DNA of 64,000 nucleotides from Siniperca chuatsi (lineage: Eukaryota > Chordata > Actinopteri > Centrarchiformes > Sinipercidae): contig NC_058055.1 in NCBI RefSeq assembly GCF_020085105.1, positions 21,619,822 to 21,683,821 on the forward strand, written 5' to 3'. The notes under the pieces are model-generated. The model was not told where the DNA came from. It worked only from the letters and a program-made list of their open reading frames with translations, and searched no databases. Shown here one piece after another: positions 42,277-53,750 of this stretch. The translations under genes were made by a program, and so were the position numbers. Each line of letters begins with the position of its first letter. The first letter of the stretch is position 1.

Positions 42277-45200
42277 ATGGGCACATGATGATTAAACACA
42301 TCCAGAGCATCCTGGACTACTAACACTAACTTGTGTTAAGTATACGTTGCTTTTCTGTATTCGTTTATTGTCAATGAGAAAGTGAATGAAAAGAGCTTAA
42401 ATACTTACACATATGTATGTTCCAGACTCTCTGTTTGAGCTGCAGGAACACAGTATAAAACAGTTTACATCAAGGATACAGAAATAATGCAGTCATATAA
42501 TAACGTGAAAAATTACAAATACTTGAAAATAAATGTTAATTCACTGCCTTTATTGTGTATTATGTATTGAAACGTACCCTCAGTGACATTTTGATAGTCT
42601 GACTGTTCATCAATTGCAGCTGTAATACAAGGTGGTTCAACTGAAGGATGGATCCAGATTTATAAAGAATAAGAGCCACTACTGTTTAAATCTTTGACAT
42701 TAGAATAAAATTAAATTCTTTGTTTTAAATATGAAACCTTTCAAAAAATACGATGAGCTTACCTGATGAAAAATCTTCAATTTCCTGACGAGTTTCTCTG
42801 AAAAACATATGAATTATTAGTAAAAAAAAACAAACCCACCTCTAAAGTTCACTAATAAACATGTTGTATCTCATTTGTTTAATCGAGTGGCATGCTGGAC
42901 CTATTTCTTGACAAACAGCAGCCGTGCGCAGTGACTGTGTGCACAGTGAAGTTTCCATGTTCGGTACCATCACGCCTGTGCAGTGACTAAAACCAAAACC
43001 TGTGCTCACAGACAGCAACTCACGCTACAGCAGGAGATACGACGTGTTAGTTTGAGGTGTCTTTGAACTTTGGACAGAGCCAGGCTAGCTGTTTCCTCTC
43101 TGCTTCCAGTCTTTATGCTAAGCTAAGCTAACCACGTCTCTCCAGCTCTGTACTGAATGCACAGACATGAGACTGACATCAGTCTTTTTATCTCACGCAC
43201 AGGAGGGAGGCTGGTGTGAGTAATAGATACATTAATTTGAAGGCTTATGAGACACCAAAACACTGCTCAGGGGTTTATAATACTAAGAGACGAGACGTGA
43301 CGATAGCATTAAGGTAAACAATGCAGTCATTTCTGTTACAAATTATTGTAACTGGAATGTGCATTTACACATATTTGATTAGCCAATGCAGCGCACCATG
43401 ACATTATATCCTGAAAAGTTGAGCCTGGTGTAACTTTTTTGTGTTCAGTTGAGCTCTGCATGAGTCCAGAAATGAGACTCGAAATCGGCCTGTACCTGCT
43501 TTAAGACTCGAGCCGACTGAGCCCAACTCGTACCGCCGCTGCCTTTTATTAAATTGAATAATGATTCGTTTCTTACACTGCACTGTAACTTTTACTCTCC
43601 TGTTTTATCTTGTTTTTATTTTCTATTTAACTCTTTTTAAATGTTTTTAAATGTATTTTTATGTTGCTTTTATGTTTTATGTAAAGCACTTTGAATTGCC
43701 TTGTGCTATACAAATAAACTTGCCTTGCCTTGGCAAATTTCAGACTGGAACGCGACCAGAGATATATTGCTGCTGTATTTCATCCATTACTGACCGTTAG
43801 CTCGCTGCTCTGCGGACAGTTGACACAGTGAGAGAGAGAAAGAAAGACATTTCTTATTAAAATTAAGTTTGAAAAACCCTGAAAGCTTGACACAACAAAA
43901 GGGCCCGAACGTGACTTGAAAACCTGAGAATTTGTCAACTAGTTTGGGTCAGGTAACACAACTGTAGCCTCCTTTGTGGTAGTGCAGATGCTGTGTTGCA
44001 GTCATCTCATTGAATGCAGAGACTGCGTTTTTTAGACAAAGTGCTATTGTCCTTCTGAACACAGCCTAATATACAGTTTGCAGCTACAATGAATGTGAGG
44101 ACGACGTTTTCTTTTTCTCCACAGCTATTGTTAGCTTCAATCCAAGATGTGGCAGCTGCTTTAAAGAGTAACTACACCCTCAAACTCTGCTAGAGCCTTC
44201 CCTCCCAGCATATTTATAAAATGCAACAGAGGAGCAACGACTGTATGAGGAGTGGCTGTGTAGTATGCGGAGTGGCTGTGTAGTATGCGGAGTGGCTGTG
44301 TAGTATGAGGAGTGGCTGTGTAGTATGCGGAGTGGCTGTGTAGTATGTGTGGGGGTTGTGGGGGACACAGGGGAGACTGACTGACAACCACTCAGTGTAG
44401 CATGGGCAGCGACGTAGATCCGGTAGTCAGAGGTAACCAGCCATGAACAGCTACTGTCAGAGTCCCTGTTTCTCTGCTGGACAGTCCAGTGGAGCTTTAA
44501 CAGTCTCTAGAAGCACATTTATGGCCGTTTGAGAGAGTTACTGTGTGGGTACCTGTGTTGTAGCTCTGCTAGCATCTCTACAAGAGGTTCACTGATGTGT
44601 GTCTGTTGGGGATTGTCAGTACATAGCCATAGCCCTGCTGTTTGTCCCTGTTAACATTACTGTTCATGTTAAGCTCTGAATACAGCACAGTTATCGGCAG
44701 GCCCATGTGTTGTGTTTACTGCCGCTGAAGATGAGGTCATTCATGTACGTAATTTTTCCACCGACGCTTGTCAGGCTTGTTAATGCAAACTCTATCAGCA
44801 AGGTATCCAGTTCTATTATTCTACTTTTGACTCATGGCGCTAATTGTATTGTTGGAAAAATAACCTGTATTAATATATGTCAACATGAGTCTATGTGAGT
44901 AAGGACAGTTAGTTCCTCTTTAAAGGAATAAAATTTAGGGAAATACCTTTACCTTTGCATTTTACCCAGAGTCAGATTAGAAGATTGATATCACCTTGAT
45001 GTCTGTGTGTTTACAAAGATAGATCTAGTGAGGTGTTTAGCTTATAGCTTAGCTCAAAAACTGTTAGCCTAGCTCCATCAAACTGCTTTTCAACAAAGAT
45101 ATCATTAAAGCTAGGGTAGATAATGTATTTGAGAAAAATGTTTTTGTTATATTTGTTGAAATTCTCCTCACATCCCAACAATCAATCAAATCCGTTATTT

Positions 45201-46959
45201 GTGGCTGTCGCAGGCCTGTAATAAGCCCATTCAACGTTCTCCAACATTACCTACCCTAGCTTTAAAGCTTGCTCTCTTTACTGGACGCACAGAGATCAAA
45301 CTGATATCACACCTCTCACGGGACTGGATATGACAACAAAAGCACGACTGTTCCTTCAAACACATAAACTCACATTCAATGTAAATGAACATGAGGACAC
45401 AGTGTGGCACAGAATAACATCAATGTGTTGCTGTTATAAGATGACATCAGCTGATGCGTGTTGTAATATACTTACTCTGTGGTTGTGGTTATTTGATTGC
45501 CTCTGGTGACTGAAAAATAAAACAGCAAAAAGGTGTTAGTTAAGTTAGTTAAACATGCTAATTCAACTAATTAAGTGAATAATGAATAGAAATCAGTATC
45601 TGAAACTATGGTGAACAACAGCTGTAGTTGATTCTTACCTGTTTTTGATTGCGTCACAGCAAACAGACTTCCACCACGTTGGCTGCCAAGATAGCATTTT
45701 AATGTCAACATTTTTATAAAGTAATTGAAATATGTTCTGTTATTAAATATTAATTTTAACAAAACTTAATTTTACAGGTTTATTTTCTCTCCCAAATACA
45801 TTTGGCCAACCTGGGTGTTTGTTTGCAATCTGTCTGATCAGTACAATGTTAGTAGTAGTTGATGAGTACAATGTTATAACCAATAGAAACTCTGGTCAAA
45901 GCTATTTGTCAACATGAATTGAGAATGTGCAACAAATACTTAATACTCACAATGTCTGTGGGTTGTATATTTGATGCTCCTCGTGAATGATCTCTGCAAG
46001 AAATACAAAGCAGTGAAGTTTGTTTTGAGAGAATTAGTTTGTGATGCTTTTAATCCACAGTAATATTCAACACTTTGAGATACATTTATACATGTTAAAA
46101 GAGCTAAAAGTAGAAAGTAGTAGTATATGACTGATCACTTCTTGCGTTTCCATCCACCTCTTTTTATGTGCTTTTTCAATTTGCATATAAAAAACCTTGA
46201 GTGGAAACAACGGAAATTTAAAACGACAAATAGCGCAAAAAAAAAAGACATGTTGGTGTATCAATGAAAGGAAAAAATGCAACAAAGTGCAATGGACACA
46301 GGCTTAGCAAATAAATCATGAGGCACATGAAGAATGTGATTTAAATGTCCACTGAAGAGACTAAAACATCAGATCATTTGAAGTAGATCACAGCAGATTT
46401 ATAAAATGCTACAGAACTAATTATCCCCTCTTCCCCCAAACTTCCAGCTTTTTGCTCAGTAATGGTCATACTGTACCCCGTAATATTAAAATAGGTACCC
46501 GTTAGTTAAAAAATACCTACAGTATGAATTATTTTTAAGTTCCCACAATGTTTTGCACTCACATCTTGTTCCCTTGTACCTACATGTATGTATCAGTACG
46601 TACTGGACTGGTACACCGTTAGAACAACAAATTACACCGGAAATTGGGAAGAATTACACAAATTGCGGGCCGTAATCTAAAACGTTACCAAAATGCAGTG
46701 GAAAAAGATTAGTGCGAAAAGTTGCCTCCCCAAAATATGCCTGCAAACTAAAACAAGCCCACATTTGACTGAGTATCTTCCACCACAATTACAGCATGTA
46801 CAAATGTCACAACCACACAGGTCCAGCCTCCGAGAAATTGCACTTACTTGATTTCTTTTTGCATCGCAAACAGAGAAGAGAAAGTAGACTCAGTGCCACC
46901 ACCGACGCAACTGACACAACAGTCAGGACTGCAGCCAGAAGACTTGAGTTTCCTATCAT
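39451..46959 (-). CDS. LAT/LAT2-type transmembrane adaptor with multiple YxN motifs
   Basis: Eleven coding exons, all GT-AG and phase-compatible: 46959-46848, 45993-45951, 45682-45639, 45509-45476, 42797-42763, 42619-42578, 42439-42409, 42161-42115, 41966-41895, 41761-41702 and 39491-39451 (stop). The product is 186 aa. A very short outer part (MIGNSS) leads into a membrane helix (about 7-29), then CLRC (Cys30, Cys33), a likely palmitoylation pair as in LAT and LAT2. A cytoplasmic tail follows. The tail holds SDYQNV, TVYENE, DVYANI, DDYENSEFL and EPDYVNEN near the C-terminus: five YxN motifs that would bind the GRB2 SH2 domain once phosphorylated. EHTYV and HQIYNPQ add two further tyrosines. 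Known family members are raft scaffolds downstream of immune receptors in lymphocytes and mast cells. I saw no clear PLC-gamma-type site (Y-L-V-V), so LAT2/NTAL is the closer relative, but orthology is unsettled. Confidence 0.85.
39955..40815. mobile_element. Family E repeat interrupted by a family A copy
   Basis: Left part 39955-40160 carries TACTTGTATTTTACTTGAGT and TTTAGTTACTAGTTACTTT. Right part 40525-40815 carries AGTACTTTTACTTTGATTAAG and ends GGATCTGAGTACTTCCTCCAG, a well-spread fish repeat. A reverse family A copy (about 40165-40525) sits between them. It is in the last intron of the adaptor gene. Confidence 0.65.
41251..41590 (+). repeat. Family A repeat, forward copy in the adaptor gene
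   Basis: Contains GGCTGGCAACTAAACAGTTA at the start, TTGTTTGGTCTATAAAATGC in the middle and GCGAAACGTTGCAGCTCT at the end. It lies just 3' of the penultimate exon on the minus-strand gene, in its last intron. Confidence 0.75.
42210..42273. repeat. (TA)n microsatellite
   Basis: An uninterrupted TA dinucleotide run of about 64 bp, within 50 bp of an adaptor-gene exon (42115-42161). Confidence 0.95.
42838..43735. repeat. Repeat cluster in adaptor intron: family C, family G, LINE-like tail
   Basis: 43070-43215 is family C in reverse (CCAGGCTAGCTGTTTCCTC, CTTTATGCTAAGCTAAGC). 43215-43455 is family G copy 3 (ACATTAATTTGAAGGCTTATG, AAAAGTTGAGCCTGGTGTAA). 43640-43735 holds GTAAAGCACTTTGAATTGCC and ends with a CTTGCCTTGCCTT tail like the 3' end of an L2-type LINE. 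Confidence 0.55.
44243..44342. repeat. 20-bp minisatellite, five copies
   Basis: Five head-to-tail copies of GTATGAGGAGTGGCTGTGTA or its GCGG variant, with only one variable position (A/C). It creates long artificial reading frames on the minus strand. Confidence 0.9.
44935..45330. repeat. Family C repeat, split and degraded
   Basis: 44935-45115 contains AGATTAGAAGATTGATATCAC and GTTAGCCTAGCTCCATCAAA. A related piece with CTGGACGCACAGAGATC resumes near 45275. It lies in an adaptor-gene intron. Confidence 0.4.
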
Positions 46960-46974
46960 ACCTAAATGACACCT

Positions 46975-49900
46975 AAAAGACAGAAATCACAAACTACAGT
47001 GTGACTTCAAAATGGACTAAAATGTTGTACGGATTAAATAACTGACCATCAGCTTAAATGTAAAGAGTTATTAGTGAGTGAGAGGTTGTTGAGTTATATT
47101 ACCACAGCATTTACTGGTCAATGATCAACAGTTATTCACTCTGTCATGGTTGAAGTAGGTGCTTTCTTCCTGTTAACAAGACAGAGTAAACCACAGGATG
47201 TGGTTGGCCAAAACTAAACTGAAACACAGTTTGCCATTTGTATATGGGGCTTACACCTACATACGCTGCCATTTAAGAAGCATCACATATCCTAAAGCAA
47301 GAAAACTGTACAGGAAATGAATGTCATTTACACAAGCAGTCACAACTTTTATTAGATCATAAAGTCATTTATATCTATTTATATCTGCAGCAATTTCACA
47401 AAGATATATTTGATTGACTGGTCCATTATTGAGTCCAGATTTGCTCTTGGTTGAGTCGAATGCATGGACGCAACCTCCACGCTATCGTGGACCTAAGAGC
47501 TGTGTTTCTTAAGTCATACCGCTGTTGACCCCAAAACATTTCCTCACCCACCACATTTCTTCAGCACGATTCTTCTCTTTCAAGCAGCTGCGTGGTCAGC
47601 ATGTTTTAAATAAACAGCAAATTAGTCCTATTGTCAAGAAGAAAGCTCTGTGCAGCAGATGAACTGAGATGGACTTTATATCTCAGATGTCCATCTGCAG
47701 TTTGTGATATCAAAGCCACCGAGGTAATTAGGCTTTATGACACTGATTAACAGTAAAAAATGTTTAAGTGAAAACAGTAAATCCAAATGTGAAATTTTGC
47801 AGTGAAATCAATAAATCAGTTAATCTGCACAAATTGTTCGTGTCGTGTTCAACGTTAGTGAATTAGACAAATAGCAAGCCGTCTTGATTGTGCTGACCTT
47901 AGAGGGAACAGAGAGCCAGAGAGTCCAAAATGGAGGAGGCTATCGTAGCTTAGCAGCGTTACACCATCCAAGTTTATTGAACCGTCTCTGTCGGAGTATA
48001 AACCCTCTGTAAAAGAGGAATGGTTTGCAGACAGTTATCAGACAGGAGTCGATGATAAAACTACGTCTTTTGAATAAACTAAGGTTAAGGGTAAGGTTAC
48101 TTTTATTGTCTCCCAAAGGAGAAAAGAGAATCAAGGGAATTGCTGCGTCAAAAGCAAACAGCACAATAAAACACATTAAATAAAAACACACATGCAAACA
48201 TTAGCCTGAGATAAAACAACCAAGAAAATTAGTCGCAAAGCCGTTCGTTTTGTTAAAAACTACAAAACTGTGTAAACTGATTGTCCCGTTAGCTGCCCAG
48301 CTTGCTAACTGTCTTTCTCGGGGGGCTTTTCCCCCCTTTCAGTAACTCTTTATTGAATGAAATGATGTCCAATCCTTAGATTAAAAATGCCTGGCCCAGA
48401 ACAGAGAGAAGTTCAGAAAGCTTTTGTGACTGACTAGTGCTAGCCCAGCTGCCTAGTGTGTTAGCGGTTAGCTCGCCAGCTTACAGTACTTTGTGAAGAT
48501 GCATGGATGAATTTTGCTGTGCCATTTTCTGGTGTGACCGGCCTTTATTGACTGCATAAATATTCACTCACGTCTAATAAATATTTAGTGGAGGTTGTGA
48601 TTAGCTTAGATCTTCTGTAGATTACCTTTGCACATCTGAACACTGCAGTTTTTCCTCATTCTTCTTTACAAAACTGTTCATCTTTGTCAACTTTTACGAG
48701 TAAGGAACCCGACAGACGTCATGGAGGGGGGGAAAAACAAATTTGTGTATATGAATTAATAAATGGTACTCTCAAATTAAGAAATTGTGCTTTTGAATTA
48801 ATTTGTACACTTGACACATTAACAATTTGTGTGCATGAATTGACAGAATGTAGAAATAAAGTATATTATTAAAATTTTTACACAAGGGCTGTTAATGATA
48901 AATGAGCAAAATCCAAAGTATATCCCCGTCTCTGTTCACAATCAAAACATTTACTGCAGATTGACCATGGACAAAGCAATCTAAAAAAGACAGATTTAAC
49001 GCAGTTTTGTTTTGTGGATATTCAGATTTTGCCTGTTCAACCTCATTCTTTTATCTCTCACACCCTTAAATTCTGGTTTGGATCAACCTTGACTGGCCAC
49101 TCCAGGGCACTTTTGTTTTGTGAGGTCAAGTCTGTGTGGTTTTGGTTTTATGTCTTGGGGTGTAGTTTTACTGGAAAGTAAATCTTTCTCTGTCAGACTG
49201 CATCGCATTTTCCTTTCTCTGTATTTTGTTGCATTCATGTTACTGTCAGGTTATGCCGCAGAGAAACATGGCTTCATGGCAGGGATGATGTGCTTCTGCT
49301 GGCTCCTTTAGAGCATCAATAAAATACTTACTGGGTATCAATACTGAGACACATGGCAGTACAAGAGGGGACAAGAGATTAAGGAATAAGGAGGTAATAA
49401 CTTTGAGGGACGTAAATCACACTGTATTTTACACTTTAATATGCATTTCTTTTTATTACAGAGTACTGATTTAATAATTACAGGGTGTTTGTTACTGGCT
49501 GACTAAATATTAGAAACACCTCTCAATAAAACAGTACAACAGCCCCACAAGCTACATTCTTCAAAATGACTAAAAAGTTGAATAAACACCTGTTTAAAAG
49601 AGTTTAAACAAAAACTGAACACTATAACGATGAAAGTAGGATTTATTGCAGGACTGTTGTATTAGACTGCATTAATGTTAGCTAGGTGGACCTAATAAAC
49701 TGGCAGTATTTAAAACATAAGCCATACTTATCTCATTAATACAACTTAAAACTGTGACATACGTACATATTACATTTTTATATACTGAAAAATTGCACAG
49801 CCTACCTACACACTGAACCAATATAAACTTTAGCATTTTAATAATTCTATTACACATATTTATATATTTTTATCTTTTAATTCTTATTCTTTATTTTTTA

Positions 49901-51184
49901 CTCATATTCTAATTATTATTCTTTATTTTGCATACTAGCCTTTTAGCACAGCCTCAAGTGTATGGCTCCCTGCATGTCACTGCACCGCTTAACGAGCATG
50001 TGACACATAAAATCTCAAGAATCTCAAATCATAATGTACCAATATGCCTTTCCCATAATTCTTCTAAAGCATCCTGTATTTAAAAACTTACTACAGTGTC
50101 ATTTTACTTAAGCTTCTTTTTCTTACTCCACCCTGAGTCATTTACATATATCGTAATTTTAAAATTAATTATACTATAATTACTTTATAAGTTTCTCCTA
50201 CACTTGCTGTTGGTCTCATGTCTGTACACTGTAATTATTTAATATGTACTGAGTATTTTAAGTAAGTATGTACTTACAGTATAATTTCAGTGTCATGCCT
50301 AGTTCCCTCCTTAATGCAAATGTGTATTGCACACAAAGTACTTAATTGATACCCTGTACAGTATGCACAAAATATTTACACTGTAATTAATTTTTTGGTT
50401 TTTATGAAAACAGACGATTAGCATGGACTTCAATTTATTTCCATTCCTTGAATTGTTAGACTAAATGAACAAATTCAATTTGTACGTGCTATTTGTTGTT
50501 TCTGTATTTTCAGCATCTAGATCCATAACCAGCAATACCACACTGTAAAAATACTCTATTACAAGAAAAAGTATTCAGAGAATACAGAGTTGCCATTTTC
50601 ATAGTGTCATATTAACGCATTAATTAAGTTTTTTTTTATGTTTACGGTTTAGGTGGAGAAAAATGTAAACTGTTGGCTCTATAACAATTCATAATTTTTA
50701 TGAGCTGGTCACATTTGTTGTGTGTACAATCTTAATCTTTGGACTAACTAATAACTACAACTTTTAGATAAACGCAGTGGAGTAAAAAGTATGTAATAAT
50801 AATAATAATACTACGTCCCTCAGAAATGTAGTAAAGTAGAAGTATAACATATAACATACTTAAGTACAAAACATGCAAAAAATGTTCCAACTACAAAAAC
50901 ACAAATTTGTGTGGTTACAGATTTTTAGCGGCATCTAATTTTGCCCATAACCTCTTTTAAAGTCATCACTGTGTCCTTTTCTTTAGACACATTTGTTTGT
51001 CTGTCTATGAGTGGTAAAATTTTCCATCTCCACCCAGAGGTGTACTGCCAAAAACAGAGTCCTACTTCAGGTCAAACACAAACATACACATTTAAGATAA
51101 CATTATCATCAACTTAACAAGCTTATTTGATGCTTTAACTCACTCAACAGACGATTTCTTATCTGATAGGTTGCTGTGTTTTAC
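46975..51184. other. Presumed first intron of the adaptor gene
   Basis: No coding exon is seen. 48090-48190 resembles a non-LTR 3' end (TTTTATTGTCTCCCAAAGGAG), similar in type to 60684-60760. 49480-49800 is a dispersed fish repeat with AGGTGGACCTAATAAACTGG, which recurs at 52028-52140. Confidence 0.4.
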
Positions 51185-51300
51185 CTTCAGTGGTTAGCTG
51201 CCTTCATTGTTCTCCTGTTTCAGACAGTAGCAGCAGTACAAACTGCGCTTCCTCTTTTAACACTTTGCCACATCCGTCAAGACAAAGACGACCGAAGCAC
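51185..51300 (-). promoter_or_regulatory. Likely 5' untranslated exon of the adaptor gene, with a short uORF
   Basis: On the minus strand an exon-like block ends with CACTGAAG then GTAAAA (donor at 51184). It would splice to the acceptor CTTTTAG before 46972. It contains an ATG at 51207 that opens a 6-codon frame (MKAANH, stop at 51187). Upstream, at 51243-51258, AAAAGAGGAAGCGCAG matches the PU.1/ETS core AGAGGAAG used in many leukocyte promoters. The exon is inferred; RNA is needed to confirm it. Confidence 0.4.
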
Positions 51301-51339
51301 ACGTACAGTCTCTGTGTGGTTTGACCTGGACACGTAAAC

Positions 51340-52790
51340 ATCTGTCTAATCAACTGCTTGTGCTGTTTGATTTAAGACACGTGTTTTCATTTTTGCTATT
51401 CGTGATATTTTTAAAGTGACCAGTTCCTCTTCAGCTGTTGTTTTATTATGTCACTATTCTTCCCTACAAAGTCAAAACGCAGTAACGAGCTAGCATTACA
51501 TATTTGGTCAAAATTGAGATTATGAACAAACTTTTTGACATCTTACCTTGAATATATGAATAAGTACAGTACATATACTGTATATATATAAACAGCATTA
51601 AAAATTCATAAGATAGAAAACAGAGTTAAAAACTACAGTGACTGCACTCAAGCTAGTTAAGCCTAGCTGGTGAGATAGATCTATCTAAACCCAATTTAGA
51701 CACTTTTTTCTTGTTTCGTGGAATTGAAAAATAAATTTTGATGCTCCAACATATTAGTGATTAAATTTGTTGTAACACATAAGACAGTAGGTAAAACTTG
51801 AATCATAATGAAGGGGGAAAGTAACAAAACTAGTCCTTCTATAAGCTAACTAGCTAAATGCTAACTAGCCTAGCTTAGCAAATTTCATGTGGTTGAACTA
51901 CCTTTAAATCACATATTTTAATGGATTTAATTCATGAATAAATTATTGAACAAGCTCTGTTAGTACAAATGGACAAGAGAGCTGAAGAAGAAGTAAGAAC
52001 ATAGTTTTGTTCGTAGATACTGCATTTTTTTAGCTAGGTGGACCTAATTAACTGGCAGCTGAGTGTATTTAAAACATAAGCCATCTCATTAATACAACTT
52101 ACAACTGTGACATATTACATTCTTATACTGAATACAAAAACATCACTCTGATCCACTGCTTGTTTTTTTAATTTAAGACACTAGCTTTTAATTTCTCTCA
52201 AGCTGCTAATTCATGATGTTTTTAAAGTGACCAGTTCCTCTTCAGCTGTTGTTTTATGTCACTATTCTTCCCTTCAAAGTCAAAATACAGTAACTAGCTA
52301 GCATAACATATTTGGTCAAAACTGAGTCACAATCTGACAGGTATGTGTATGTATTATTGTGAAAAAACAACAGGATTAAAAATTCACAAGAACTAGAAAA
52401 CAGGTAAAAACCAAACTACAGTTACTGCACTGCAGCTACTTAAGGCTAGCTGGTGAGATAGATTTAGCTAAACTCAATTCACCCACTTTTTCTTGTTTCG
52501 TGGAGTTAAAAAAATCTATTTTGATGCTCCAACATCTTAATTGAGTTTGTTATACCACATAAATAAGACATACATAAATACACATAAATAAGATAGCTAA
52601 AACTTAAATGAAGGGGGGAAAGTAACAGAACTAGTCCTTCTAATTAGCTAGCTAACTAGCTAAAAAGCTAACTAGTCCATCTAGCTAGCTGATTTCATGT
52701 GGTTGAACTAATCACATATTTAAAAGTATTTAGTTTATGATTAATTTATTAAACAAGCGCCAGTTTTTTGTAGATACTGCAAACTTGATT
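51340..52790. repeat. Tandem duplication, unit about 0.8 kb, two copies
   Basis: Copy 1 (51340-about 52025) and copy 2 (52155-52790) share, in order, AAAGTGACCAGTTCCTCTTC, CATATTTGGTCAAAA, CTAGCTGGTGAGATAGAT, TTTTGATGCTCCAACAT, AACTAGTCCTTCTA and TTTCATGTGGTTGAACTA. The offset is about 800-811 bp. The copies differ by scattered substitutions and small indels. Confidence 0.85.
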
Positions 52791-52939
52791 GTTTCGGTAG
52801 TTACTGCTCTCTGCCTTTGTGAGGCAGCACTGGTGTAGGCAACTATTTTATACCTTTGAATTAGGCATCCCATTACTGTATTGTTGTCATTAAAATTATT
52901 TTACTTTATTCTGCTGTCCTCCCAAAATATCTGCCCATC

Positions 52940-53400
52940 TCAGTGGTGGAAAGTAATTTCATTTACTCAGATACTTTACTTAGGTACAGTTTGGAAGTAC
53001 CTGTACTGTATTTGAGTATTTCTACTTTATATAGTAGTATATTTCAGAGATAAATATTGTACTTTTTACTCCATTAAATTTATCAGCTATAGTTATTAAT
53101 TATTTTGCATATTATTTTTCATACAAAGCACATGATCATATAAACTTCCTCTTACAAGTCATTATCAAGTCCTTGATTTTTTTTAATAAGAAGTGAAACA
53201 AAATCTGCCAGTGTAGTATTTAAACCTCCTTGCAATGCAAGTAAACTTGTTTCAAGATTTTTCTAAAATCAACCTTTTCACAGTTCTGCAAGTTCATTTT
53301 AATGAAAAGCAGGTTAATGAATCTCCTTATTGACAGATGGCCTCTACAGTGCGAGTGTTTCACTGCATATGAGAGGGAACATTAGAGTGTGTAAACGTGA
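52940..53400. repeat. Family E fragment and flanking AT-rich DNA
   Basis: 52940-53100 starts CAGTGGTGGAAAGTAATTTC and continues with TTTGAGTATTTCTACTTTAT and CTTTTTACTCCATTAAATTT, the left end of family E. The rest is without recognisable content. Confidence 0.55.
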
Positions 53401-53639
53401 AAAAATATTTGAACGCACCGGCTACAGCTGTTGAATGTGTCAGAAATATATTTAATCAACATTTAGATAGATATAAGTATCGGGAAGTATCTGATCAGGA
53501 CATCTCTACTTCATGTAGAATTGGGAACGACGTAGCAGTACTGCATGTGTTTCTTTCTGATGAATATGGCAGCCAGAGTATGTAGTATGTTGATTAAATG
53601 CCATATAAACCAGGTCATACAGTAGCAATGAACACATGA

Positions 53640-53750
53640 CTCTTATGAAACTTTTATTGTGAAAGTTGTGGGTGAAACAAGACAAAATGTGATGATGTTC
53701 GGTTGAAGAGTCTCAGATGGCAAGTGATTTGAGGGTTGTTATTGACTGTT
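53640..53750 (-). other. 3' UTR and poly(A) signal of the myosin light chain gene
   Basis: The minus strand has AATAAA at 53658-53653, about 95 bp after the stop codon; a short 3' UTR is usual for this family. Confidence 0.7.

Noticed and set aside
42065-42326. Minus-strand frames with a long YIYIYI run
   Set aside because: Translation of a (TA)n microsatellite; the true coding piece there is the 47-nt adaptor exon 42161-42115 in a supported gene.
44161-44391. Open frame on the minus strand with repeated SAYYTATPHTTQPLRILH
   Set aside because: It is only the translation of the 20-bp minisatellite in an intron; no start, splice or family support.
53397-53585. 62-codon plus-strand frame starting MKKYLNAPATAVECV
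   Set aside because: The first residues slightly recall the end of hAT-type transposases, but the match is too short and the rest does not fit.
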